In this document: one piece after another, positions 1 to 7,093 of the stretch
Numbering within the stretch: the first letter of the stretch is position 1
How the letters are laid out: every line of letters begins with the position of its first letter
Assembly (NCBI GenBank): GCA_022703255.1
Contig: JAKLDZ010000006.1
Span: 1 to 37,926, forward strand
DNA: 37,926 nt
Origin: Myxococcota bacterium
GTDB lineage: Bacteria > Myxococcota_A > Polyangia > Polyangiales > Polyangiaceae
Direction of reading: 5' to 3'
Position numbers and translations under genes: made by a program
The notes under the pieces: model-generated
Told to the model about the DNA's origin: nothing
Database searches by the model: none
Seen by the model: the letters and a program-made list of their open reading frames with translations, nothing else

Positions 1-351
1 GCCCTTCACGTCGACATGCGCAACGATCAGTCCTTCCGGCTCTCCTGGAAGGAGGGCTCCGTCGTCTTGACCTCGGTCGATGTCGCCCGTCATCCGCAAC
101 GCACTGAGGCGCAGGACGGGTCACTTCGCTTCCCGGAGCTTGCGCGGACGGTGGAGCAGGAGTGGACCGCCCATGGACTCCATCGCAACACGAACGATCG
201 AGCGATGGACCGGGCGGTGGTACACACGGGATCGTCGACGTCGTTCGAGGAAGTCATTGCGGTGATGGATGCGCTTCAGGCGCCGAGGCGCAGCGTGGAG
301 GGAGAGGTCGCGCCGGCCCCGGCGTTCAGGTTGTCGTTCGCCGTGGACTGA
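1..351 (+). CDS. ExbD/TolR-like biopolymer transport protein, C-terminal part (5' truncated)
   Basis: The reading frame is open from the first base of the window, so the gene starts upstream; the ATG at 16 is probably internal. The visible 116 residues resemble the periplasmic domain of ExbD/TolR proteins: a basic beta-strand start (FRLSWKEGSVVL), a helix (LRFPELARTVEQEW), then the family's closing pattern of a strand and helix (AVVHTGSSTSFEEVIAVMDALQ), like the usual 'ADKxxxYxxVVxVMDxxxxAG'. ExbD/TolR proteins work with ExbB/TolQ in the inner membrane to couple proton flow to TonB- or TolA-dependent outer-membrane work. The N-terminal membrane helix with its key Asp would lie outside the window and cannot be checked. 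It converges on the rRNA methyltransferase gene 54 bases downstream. Confidence 0.55.
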   Translation, partial: ALHVDMRNDQSFRLSWKEGSVVLTSVDVARHPQRTEAQDGSLRFPELARTVEQEWTAHGLHRNTNDRAMDRAVVHTGSSTSFEEVIAVMDALQAPRRSVEGEVAPAPAFRLSFAVD

Positions 352-405
352 CGAATCGGGGCGCGTTTCCGGCGGGACAGCTCACGCGACAGAGGCGTCG
401 CCGCG

Positions 406-1257
406 TCATCCTCCGGGACGGAACAGCAGCAGCTGGTAGCTCACGGTCACGGTCATGCTGCGGATCCCCGCGAGCTTGTGCTGCGCGGAATGGCGGGCCC
501 CGCGATAGCTTCCCTGGAGCAGGTCGGCGAGCGCAGCGCCGTCGAGCTCATGAGAAGACCGAACGGTGTGCTCCTCGGCCTGCTCGAACAGGTCCTGCAG
601 CGATGCTCGCGCCGACGCAGCCCGATCCTTGTCCACCGCGCGCCCGAGCAGAGCTTCGCGCAGCTCGGCCAGGTCATCGGGAGCGGGAACGACCAGGAGC
701 AGGGCTCCATTGGCGCTCAGCACGCGGCGGAACTCGGCCGCGTTTCGTCGCGACGTGATCGACGTCACTGCGGAGAATACGCCGTCGAGCAGCGGGATTC
801 TCCGATCCCCGTTGGCGACGATCCACCGCTGCGCCGGCCAGGCGCGCGCTGCGGCCTCCGCAGCGGGAGTGGAGATGTCGAGGCCCCAACCTTCGGCGCC
901 GAGCCGCTCGCTCAGCTCATGCAACAGGAAGCCGTCGCCAGACCCGACGTCGAGTACCCTGCGCGCCGGGCCAAGGTACGGTTCGAGCAGCTCCGTCATC
1001 GCATCGAGCAGCGAGCTTCCGAGGCCTCTCTCCCAGCACCTGCGGCGAGCGATCACCGATTCCCGCGAATCGCCCGGGTGCAGCGACTTGCGGTCCTGGG
1101 GTTGCAGCAGGTTGCAGTAGCCGCTGCGCGCGACGTCGAATGCGTGTCCCCGAGGGCACAGCAGAGTGCGCGAGGACCATGGCATGGGAAGACCGCACCC
1201 GCGAACGGGACAGGAGAGCACGTCGGGAGGGGTCGAAGCACCTGAGCCAGTCACCAT
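406..1257 (-). CDS. rlmA: 23S rRNA (guanine-N1)-methyltransferase, RlmA family
   Basis: The 283-residue protein has the two-part layout of RlmA (E. coli RlmA methylates G745 of 23S rRNA). An N-terminal zinc site is formed by Cys16, Cys21, Cys34 and His38, followed by the family pattern around 'FDVARSGYCNLL' and 'HPGDS'. A class I SAM-binding fold follows, with motif I VLDVGSGDGFLL near residue 101. Later 'AEFRRVLSANGALLLVVPAP' matches the family's 'EL.RV..PGG....P.P.HL' region. The first zinc pair is spaced CX4C rather than CX2C as in E. coli. The gene is the last of the minus-strand operon that starts at glgC, 24 bases after the lipoprotein gene. In some actinobacteria the homologue TlrB methylates G748 and gives tylosin resistance, so the exact target base is inferred. 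Confidence 0.85.
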   Translation of the reverse strand: MVTGSGASTPPDVLSCPVRGCGLPMPWSSRTLLCPRGHAFDVARSGYCNLLQPQDRKSLHPGDSRESVIARRRCWERGLGSSLLDAMTELLEPYLGPARRVLDVGSGDGFLLHELSERLGAEGWGLDISTPAAEAAARAWPAQRWIVANGDRRIPLLDGVFSAVTSITSRRNAAEFRRVLSANGALLLVVPAPDDLAELREALLGRAVDKDRAASARASLQDLFEQAEEHTVRSSHELDGAALADLLQGSYRGARHSAQHKLAGIRSMTVTVSYQLLLFRPGG

Positions 1258-1281
1258 GACCTCGTGCGTCGAGCTGGGGAT

Positions 1282-3051
1282 TCAGCGAGCGGTCGCCGGA
1301 GAGGATTGCGCTGCTGCGGAGATCTCCTCTGCGGCCTTGGCTCGCGACTCGGCAAGGCTGCGCAGGGCGGGATTGGAGAGCCTTGCAGCGGCTTGACGAT
1401 ACCGATGGGCGACCGACGACCAGAATGAGGGATCGGGCAGTCCTGGGGGAGACACCTGCTGGAGGATCGCGGCGTCGAGGGCGGCGATGGCGCCGATCTG
1501 ACCTTGGGGATCGGCGGCAGCGACGGCATCGAGCGGCGCGGTGTCGCCCAGTCCGAGGGAGACCGCGGGGGCCTGCACCATCATCTCGGCAGCGTCCCTG
1601 GGGCCTCCGCGCAGCCCGAGGGACAGGGCGAGCATGAAGGCGTTGGTCGACGAGCTGTCGCCCGAGGCGCGAAGCGGAGCGGCGGAGGCGACGGCCTCGT
1701 CGAAGTCCACGGATCGCCAGTACCTGGTGCCGAGGGCCAGGCGCATGCGCACCACCAGGGAGCCGAGCTCGGCGGGAGGTTGCGCGAGCCCGTTGAGGGC
1801 CTGGCGCATGGGCGCGGGCACGCCGCGAGTCAGCAGCTGGTGGAACATGCCGGGGTCGCGGACCGAGTCTGCCGGGAGGATCATGCCGGCGTACCAGGTA
1901 GGGAGGCGCCCGGCGAGGCGCTGCTCCACGGTGGATGGAGAGGCAGCCTGCAGCGGCGGCAACGCGACCGCATCGAGCGCGTCGATACGTCGTCCCCCGA
2001 ACATTTTCGACAGGAGCCCACGGGCCCGATCGACGCGCGCATCGGAGATCACGCCGACGGCGGCCAGGTCTCGAAGGCCCACGAGGGCGGCATCGCGCCC
2101 GCGGATCTTCCTCGGGTCGAGGGACTGCTCGAGGGATCCGAAGTAGGCGTCCTTCAGCTCCTGGTCCTTGGCGAACTCCTCGGGGAGCGGAACGGATCGC
2201 ACGCCTTCGACGATGCGCATGTCGGCCATGCCGGCCTCGACGGCGACGACGCCGCGGGCGTAGGCGGTGAGGCCGGCGCCCTGGCGCGAGATCTCCTCCA
2301 CGGCAGTTGCCTGGGAGGTCATCCAAAGCTTCATCGGTCCGCCGATGAATTCGGTCACGCGCTGCTTGTCGTGAGGAGGAGCGAGGGTGGGTTGCCCCTG
2401 CGCGGCCCTGCGGAGCCTGGATCCCAAGGCGAGAGCGAACAGCACGGGGCGCACCTCCTGCGAGGCCGTGGCCTTGGCGCCGAGCTCCGAGGCCACGAGC
2501 GCGTCCGCGCACTCGAACGGGGCCAGCTCGGCGCGCAACGCCCGGACGATTCCGGCGGGCAGCCCGGCGCAGGACTCGAGGGCGGCGAGCTTCGCGTCGC
2601 GCGCGAGCGGGTCATCCACCGCCATCGCCTCGTCGAGCAGACCGAGGCTCTCGGCGCGCGTGGCGCAGCTCTTGGGAGGCTTCGCCTTGTGGGAGACATA
2701 GCGCGCGCACGGCTTCGGCGCGGGAGGCACCGCGAGGGCATGAGGGTCGTCCTTTGCGGCCGGCTTGCGGAGCGGAGCGAGGACGTGCTTGGCGGGATCG
2801 AGAGGCGCAGGGACGATCGAAGGGATGGTTTCGCGCTGGAGGTTTGCCGGGATTGCGAACGGGTCCTTGGGTGCGGGCGCCGAGGGTGCGACGGCAGGAG
2901 GGGAAGCCACCGGGGCCACGTCGGTCTGCCCTGCCGGGGTCTGGGGGGCGGCCGGAGCCGCGGTGGCAGCGCATCCCGCGGAGAGGCAGGCGGCGATGAT
3001 CCAAGCCGTCGAGCGCGCGACTCGGGGGACCCACGATTCGTAATACGACAT
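1282..3051 (-). CDS. Large hypothetical lipoprotein, Ala/Pro-rich N-terminus
   Basis: The 589-residue product starts with a signal segment and a lipobox (LSAGC, Cys at about residue 27), so it is probably a lipid-anchored envelope protein. A flexible Ala/Pro-rich stretch follows to about residue 75, then a mostly helical, Leu/Ala-rich body that looks like helical repeats but shows no motif I recognise. Four cysteines near residues 110-170 (CARYV, KSCATR, ESCAG, FECAD) may form disulfides. The start is well supported by AAGGAG six bases upstream of the ATG. It lies between the ATPase gene (91 bases upstream in transcription order) and rlmA (24 bases downstream). No function can be assigned; outer-membrane or periplasmic location is inferred from the lipobox only. 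Confidence 0.75.
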   Translation of the reverse strand: MSYYESWVPRVARSTAWIIAACLSAGCAATAAPAAPQTPAGQTDVAPVASPPAVAPSAPAPKDPFAIPANLQRETIPSIVPAPLDPAKHVLAPLRKPAAKDDPHALAVPPAPKPCARYVSHKAKPPKSCATRAESLGLLDEAMAVDDPLARDAKLAALESCAGLPAGIVRALRAELAPFECADALVASELGAKATASQEVRPVLFALALGSRLRRAAQGQPTLAPPHDKQRVTEFIGGPMKLWMTSQATAVEEISRQGAGLTAYARGVVAVEAGMADMRIVEGVRSVPLPEEFAKDQELKDAYFGSLEQSLDPRKIRGRDAALVGLRDLAAVGVISDARVDRARGLLSKMFGGRRIDALDAVALPPLQAASPSTVEQRLAGRLPTWYAGMILPADSVRDPGMFHQLLTRGVPAPMRQALNGLAQPPAELGSLVVRMRLALGTRYWRSVDFDEAVASAAPLRASGDSSSTNAFMLALSLGLRGGPRDAAEMMVQAPAVSLGLGDTAPLDAVAAADPQGQIGAIAALDAAILQQVSPPGLPDPSFWSSVAHRYRQAAARLSNPALRSLAESRAKAAEEISAAAQSSPATAR

Positions 3052-3142
3052 GTTTGCTCCTTCGGCCGATCCGGGCGCGGAAGTGAATCCTCAGCGGTTC
3101 GCGGGCGCGGATCATACGCGAACGGCACATCTTCGCCAGCGC

Positions 3143-5191
3143 TCAGGCGTTGCGACGAAACGCGATCCGCTTCATGCCGGAGTCGGTAGTCAGGCCGATG
3201 ACGCCCCGCTCCTGCAGCAGATCGAGCGCTCGTGCGACCTGGTCGCGCGGGACACCGAGCATGTCTGCGAGGCGAGCTTCGCGGATGACGGACCTTCGAC
3301 TCGAGAGCAGGTCTTCGATCCGGCGCAAGAGGTCGGCGTCGGCGGAGTCGTCGAGGACCTCGGCGGCCTGGAAGGGCGCGCGCAGCAGCTTGCCGAAGAC
3401 CTCGAGGCGCGCCGCCAGCAGCGCGCACTCGCGGATTGCATCTTGTGGCGACTCCTCGGCCCGACAGGCGTGGGCGAAGGATTCGAAGGCCGCGAGGACC
3501 GCGACGTCTTCGGCCAGAAGCCAGGCAACAGACACCTGATCGACGCTATCCACGATGGTGGCGGCTGCGGCGGGCAGGGGGTTGCTCTGCTCACGGAGCA
3601 TCAGGGCGCGCGTTGCCTGCTTGCTCGCCACGGCCCGCGCGAGTCGTTGGGCAAGGGCCTTGACGCTCCCGCCGTGGGCGCCGTTGGTCGCCTCGATGTG
3701 AACCCGGTGCTTCTCCACGCCGAGCTCGAGCATCGCCACCGTCGCCCCCTCGCCTTCCGTGCGCAAGGAACGTGTCCGCACCTCGGCGACCGTGACTCCG
3801 TGCGCTGGAGTCCCCGAGGAAGCGAGGGTATCCAAAGCGAGGTGAACTGCGGCGCGGGCGATGGATGCGCGGCTCTCGAGGGTGCGATCGAAGATCGTCG
3901 CGCGCTCGCGCAGCAGGTGCTGCTCGAAGGCATCCGGTGCGGGGGGCGACGGGGGCGCATCCAGGCTCGGGGCTTCGGCGGTCGCGGTATCCGTGCCGAT
4001 GCGCGAGGCCATCCACCGCAGGATCTGCCTGGGAGTGCGGCAGGTTTGCGCATCGACGGCGCCGCTGATTTCGGAGCCGGGCACCGGCCAGGTGAGGAAG
4101 GGGGGCTCGATTCCGGCCTGACTCCACATCGGACGCATTCGCGCGGAGCACAGGGCGAGGGCTTCGGCCGGGGAGATGCCACGCAGACGGATGGGGGGCT
4201 CGAGACGATCGCGGATTTGCTGCTCGAGCCTGTCGCGGATCTCGGGCCAGACGCTGGTCTGGCACATGACGATCATGACGAGTCTGGCGCGTTGGTGGAA
4301 CAGCTCGACGAGGGCGGCGAAGAGCTGGCGCGGGGCTTCGACACCGAGCCGTCGCACCCCCTCGAGCTGATCGAATCCGAGCACGAGCGGGGTGTTGGGG
4401 CAGTTGCACAACGAGGTGAGCACGCGAAACGCCCGGTCCTCGTTGTCGATGCACGGCGGGAATCCCCATCGCGACAGATCGCGATCGTCGAGCATGGCGC
4501 CGCGCAGCCACGACAACGCCGCGGCTCGCGTGGGCTCCGCCGGAAGACGGGCAAGGATGCGCCACACGTCGGGATCGATCCGCTGCAAGTCGGCCCAGGA
4601 GCGGGCGCGATCGGCCACGATGGGACCGGCTTGATCCCAGTCGGAGACGGCGCGCTGGACGAAGCTTGCGAGGAAGCGAGGAACGCGCTCCGCGCACCAG
4701 TCGGGGTAGCGTCCTTCGCGGCCGGCGAGGTGGGCAACCGCGCCTGCGAGCACGAGCCAGCCCAGTCGCTCCAGGGGGCTGGCGGGCTGCTCGCCGAAGG
4801 GATCGATGTAGGGGAGCGGGTTGGAGAGCGAGACCGCGGCCTCGCGGTAGATGTGTCCGAAAGGGCGTCCCGGGTCGCGCAGCGGAGCGATGGATGCGAG
4901 CGCGATGGGCAGGTCGGTGCGCCAGCTGTCCTCCGCGAGCTTCCGGAGTCTCCACAGCAAGTGGGTCTTGCCTTCTCCCGGATCGCCGAGGATGACCTGG
5001 ATGCGGGGGCGCGCCTCCAGGCGCACGCGCTCGATGAGCTCGCGCATCTTCCGGAAGGGCGCGGCGTGCAGGTCGGGAACGTCGACGGGGACCGTGTCGT
5101 GGGGATCGCGCACGGTGCTTTCGGCGAACGGGTTGGGGGACCGCCGCAACGCCGTCCTCAGTGCCTCTTCGTTTCCTTCGGGTCCCGCCAC
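3143..5191 (-). CDS. P-loop ATPase with C-terminal winged helix, function unknown
   Basis: This 682-residue protein carries a Walker A motif GDPGEGKTHL near residue 70 and a Walker B-like LVLGFDQLE near residue 268, followed by a sensor-like strand (RLVMIVMCQTS), the order seen in AAA+/ORC-type and STAND-type ATPases. Residues about 400-610 form a second, unrecognised alpha/beta domain. The last 60 residues read as a winged helix (VIREARLADMLGVPRDQVARALDLLQERGVI), so DNA binding is likely. The GTG start has AGGAG five bases upstream. The 149-residue gene ends 8 bases before it, and the two are probably co-translated partners. Related ATPases occur in DNA maintenance and in phage defence, but nothing here decides between these. 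There is no signal peptide or membrane segment, so it is presumably cytoplasmic. Confidence 0.75.
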   Translation of the reverse strand: MAGPEGNEEALRTALRRSPNPFAESTVRDPHDTVPVDVPDLHAAPFRKMRELIERVRLEARPRIQVILGDPGEGKTHLLWRLRKLAEDSWRTDLPIALASIAPLRDPGRPFGHIYREAAVSLSNPLPYIDPFGEQPASPLERLGWLVLAGAVAHLAGREGRYPDWCAERVPRFLASFVQRAVSDWDQAGPIVADRARSWADLQRIDPDVWRILARLPAEPTRAAALSWLRGAMLDDRDLSRWGFPPCIDNEDRAFRVLTSLCNCPNTPLVLGFDQLEGVRRLGVEAPRQLFAALVELFHQRARLVMIVMCQTSVWPEIRDRLEQQIRDRLEPPIRLRGISPAEALALCSARMRPMWSQAGIEPPFLTWPVPGSEISGAVDAQTCRTPRQILRWMASRIGTDTATAEAPSLDAPPSPPAPDAFEQHLLRERATIFDRTLESRASIARAAVHLALDTLASSGTPAHGVTVAEVRTRSLRTEGEGATVAMLELGVEKHRVHIEATNGAHGGSVKALAQRLARAVASKQATRALMLREQSNPLPAAAATIVDSVDQVSVAWLLAEDVAVLAAFESFAHACRAEESPQDAIRECALLAARLEVFGKLLRAPFQAAEVLDDSADADLLRRIEDLLSSRRSVIREARLADMLGVPRDQVARALDLLQERGVIGLTTDSGMKRIAFRRNA

Positions 5192-5199
5192 CGCATCTC

Positions 5200-5649
5200 C
5201 TACCGCAGCGCTGCGTAGTACAGCAGCCCGCGATCCGGATGCGAGATGCCGTCCGATGGGGCCTCGATGCTCATCGGGTCGTTGGCGATCTTGAGGTCGA
5301 TCCGGAACCGGCGCTCCAGGGAGAGCAACACCCGGTCGAGATCGGCGCGCAGGAAACCGGGCAGGCTTCTTCGGACGTGGGGGATCGGCACCAGTCCATC
5401 GAGGCGGTGTTCGCGGTCGAGGGCGAGGAGGGTATCGACGACGACGGGTTCGAGGTCATCGAGGTTGGCACGGGACGGCGCCTGCTGCGGCGGCGACGGC
5501 TGTGCGACGAGGCGTTCCAGCGCATCGAGTCGCGACTCGAGCACCTCGATCCTGCGCAGCAGCACGGCCCGGGTGGGCTCGCCGGAGGTGCTTGGGGCGC
5601 CGCGAGCTGCGGGCTTCTTGGCGGGGGAGCTGGTGCGTGAGCGGCTCAT
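5200..5649 (-). CDS. Small coiled-coil/helical protein, probable partner of the adjacent ATPase
   Basis: The 149-residue protein begins with a basic, disordered Ser/Ala/Pro-rich stretch (about residues 1-25), then a short coiled coil (LLRRIEVLESRLDALERLVAQ, about 29-49). A compact C-terminal domain of about 85 residues follows (VVVDTLLALDREHRLDGLVPIPHVRRSL through LERRFRIDLKI) with a helix-helix-helix-strand pattern that could be a winged helix. I do not recognise the family. The gene sits 7 bases after glgC and 8 bases before the ATPase gene, which implies one transcript and probably a two-protein complex. No clear Shine-Dalgarno precedes the ATG, so translation may depend on coupling to glgC. 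Confidence 0.65.
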   Translation of the reverse strand: MSRSRTSSPAKKPAARGAPSTSGEPTRAVLLRRIEVLESRLDALERLVAQPSPPQQAPSRANLDDLEPVVVDTLLALDREHRLDGLVPIPHVRRSLPGFLRADLDRVLLSLERRFRIDLKIANDPMSIEAPSDGISHPDRGLLYYAALR

Positions 5650-5656
5650 GCCGTTG

Positions 5657-6961
5657 TCAGAGCGAGAACCACTTGGGGACCACTACGACGTAGTCGTCGG
5701 TGCCCGGCAGGCTGGTGGTGGTAAGCCCACGACGCTCGTCTTCGTCGCGGTCGTAGCCGATGACGGTGCCGTTGCCGAGGGCGACGTTCTTGTCGATGAT
5801 CGCGTTCTTGATCCTGCAATTGCGACCGATGGAGGTTTCGATGCGGGAGCCTCCGGCGATCGATCCGCCGAGGAGGACGGAGCTGTCGATGGTGGTGTAG
5901 CTGTGGATGTAGGTTCCGGCGGAGAGGACGGAGTTGCGCACGGAGGCCCCGCTGATGATCACTCCGTCGGAGACGATCGAGCTGATCGCTTCGCCGACCC
6001 GTCCCGGGGCGTCGTGAACGAACTTGGCGGGGGGGAAGTGCTGCGGGTTGTTGAACAGCGGCCACCGCTCGCCGTAGAGGTTGAACTTCGGGCGGGTGGC
6101 CACCAGATCGAGGTTGGCGAGCCAGAACGAGTCGATCGTTCCGACGTCACGCCAGTAGTCGGAGTCGCTCGCCCGGCTCACGAGCTGACGGGTTCGCACG
6201 CCGTTGGCGGTGACGTACTCGTTCTCCTCGATGCGGTTGTGCTCGGAGAAGTCGAAGGCGTAGACGGGCTGTCCGCGGGACACCATTGCGGGGATGATGT
6301 CGCGACCGAAGTCGTTGAGGTGATGGCGGAGGCATTCTGGCAGGACTTCGGCTTCGAACAGGTAGATCCCCATCGAGGCGAAGCACTGGTTGGTGCCCGG
6401 GATGGTGCGAGGCTCACGGGGTTTCTCCTCGAAGCCCGTGACGCGACCGCTGGCGTCGGTCTCGATCACGCCGTAGCTCTCGCGCGCCAGATCCGCATCG
6501 ACCCGGACCGCGCCGACCGTCATGCAGGCACCACGCTCGGCGTGGAAGCGCTCCATGATGCGGTAGTCCATCTTGTAGATGTGATCGCCGGCGAGGACGA
6601 GGACGCGGCTGGCGTCGTTGCGCTCGATCAGGCCCATGTTCTGCCGGATCGCGTCGGCGGTGCCCTTGTACCACTGATCGCCCATCTGCATCTGGGCGGG
6701 CACCTCGTCGATGAACTGGCCGAGACGCCGCGACAAGAAGTTCCAGCCGGCCTTGAGGTGGTTGCTCAGCGAGTGGGACTTGTACTGCGTGAGCACGTAG
6801 ATGCGTCGGATTCCCGAGTTGATGCAGTTGGACAACGAGAAGTCGATGATGCGGTACACGCCTCCGAACGGGACCGCCGGCTTCGCACGCACGTCGGTCA
6901 GGGGCCTGAGCCTCTCACCCATTCCTCCGGCCATGATGACCGCAACCGTACCCTCGGACAT
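5657..6961 (-). CDS. glgC: Glucose-1-phosphate adenylyltransferase (ADP-glucose pyrophosphorylase)
   Basis: The 434-residue enzyme makes ADP-glucose from ATP and glucose-1-phosphate for glycogen synthesis. The N-terminal nucleotidyltransferase signature is clear (AGGMGERLRPLTDVRAKPAV, residues about 11-30), followed by YRIIDFSLSNCINSGI and LTQYKSHSL, the LAGDHIYKMDY acceptor/metal motif and a GFEEKP segment. The C-terminal third is a left-handed beta-helix with isoleucine-rich hexapeptides (SIVSDGVIISGASVRNSVLS). Length matches bacterial GlgC. AAGGAG lies seven bases before the ATG. It is the first gene of a five-gene minus-strand operon and is divergent from the ABC-F gene with a 132-base gap. 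No other glycogen genes are in the window, so its link to the polysaccharide locus is unproven. Confidence 0.95.
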   Translation of the reverse strand: MSEGTVAVIMAGGMGERLRPLTDVRAKPAVPFGGVYRIIDFSLSNCINSGIRRIYVLTQYKSHSLSNHLKAGWNFLSRRLGQFIDEVPAQMQMGDQWYKGTADAIRQNMGLIERNDASRVLVLAGDHIYKMDYRIMERFHAERGACMTVGAVRVDADLARESYGVIETDASGRVTGFEEKPREPRTIPGTNQCFASMGIYLFEAEVLPECLRHHLNDFGRDIIPAMVSRGQPVYAFDFSEHNRIEENEYVTANGVRTRQLVSRASDSDYWRDVGTIDSFWLANLDLVATRPKFNLYGERWPLFNNPQHFPPAKFVHDAPGRVGEAISSIVSDGVIISGASVRNSVLSAGTYIHSYTTIDSSVLLGGSIAGGSRIETSIGRNCRIKNAIIDKNVALGNGTVIGYDRDEDERRGLTTTSLPGTDDYVVVVPKWFSL

Positions 6962-7081
6962 TCGGGTCTCCTTGAGACGGACCCATCATAGCCCAAGGCG
7001 CGGGGGCGGGCGAAGGGCGCAGGCTTTGGGGGCACGATTCGGGGACGCGAGGCTGCCCTTCCTCGGACGCCGCTCCGACGC

Positions 7082-7087
7082 TATACC
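7082..7087 (+). promoter_or_regulatory. Possible -10 element of the ABC-F gene (leaderless transcript?)
   Basis: The hexamer TATACC ends six bases before the GTG start at 7094, and there is no Shine-Dalgarno between them. If it is a -10 element, transcription would begin at or next to the start codon, giving a leaderless mRNA. The -35 region at the right distance (TTCCTC) is weak. This is a pattern reading only. Confidence 0.25.
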
Positions 7088-7093
7088 TGCGCG

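Noticed and set aside
1504-3189. Plus-strand open frame of 561 codons opposite the lipoprotein gene
   Set aside because: No recognisable domain, and the opposite strand has a signal peptide, lipobox and AAGGAG.
3050-5218. Long plus-strand open frame (722 codons) opposite the ATPase gene
   Set aside because: It mirrors the third-position GC bias of the real gene; the product is low-complexity Gly/Arg/Glu-rich with no motif, while the minus strand has clear Walker motifs and a good ribosome site.
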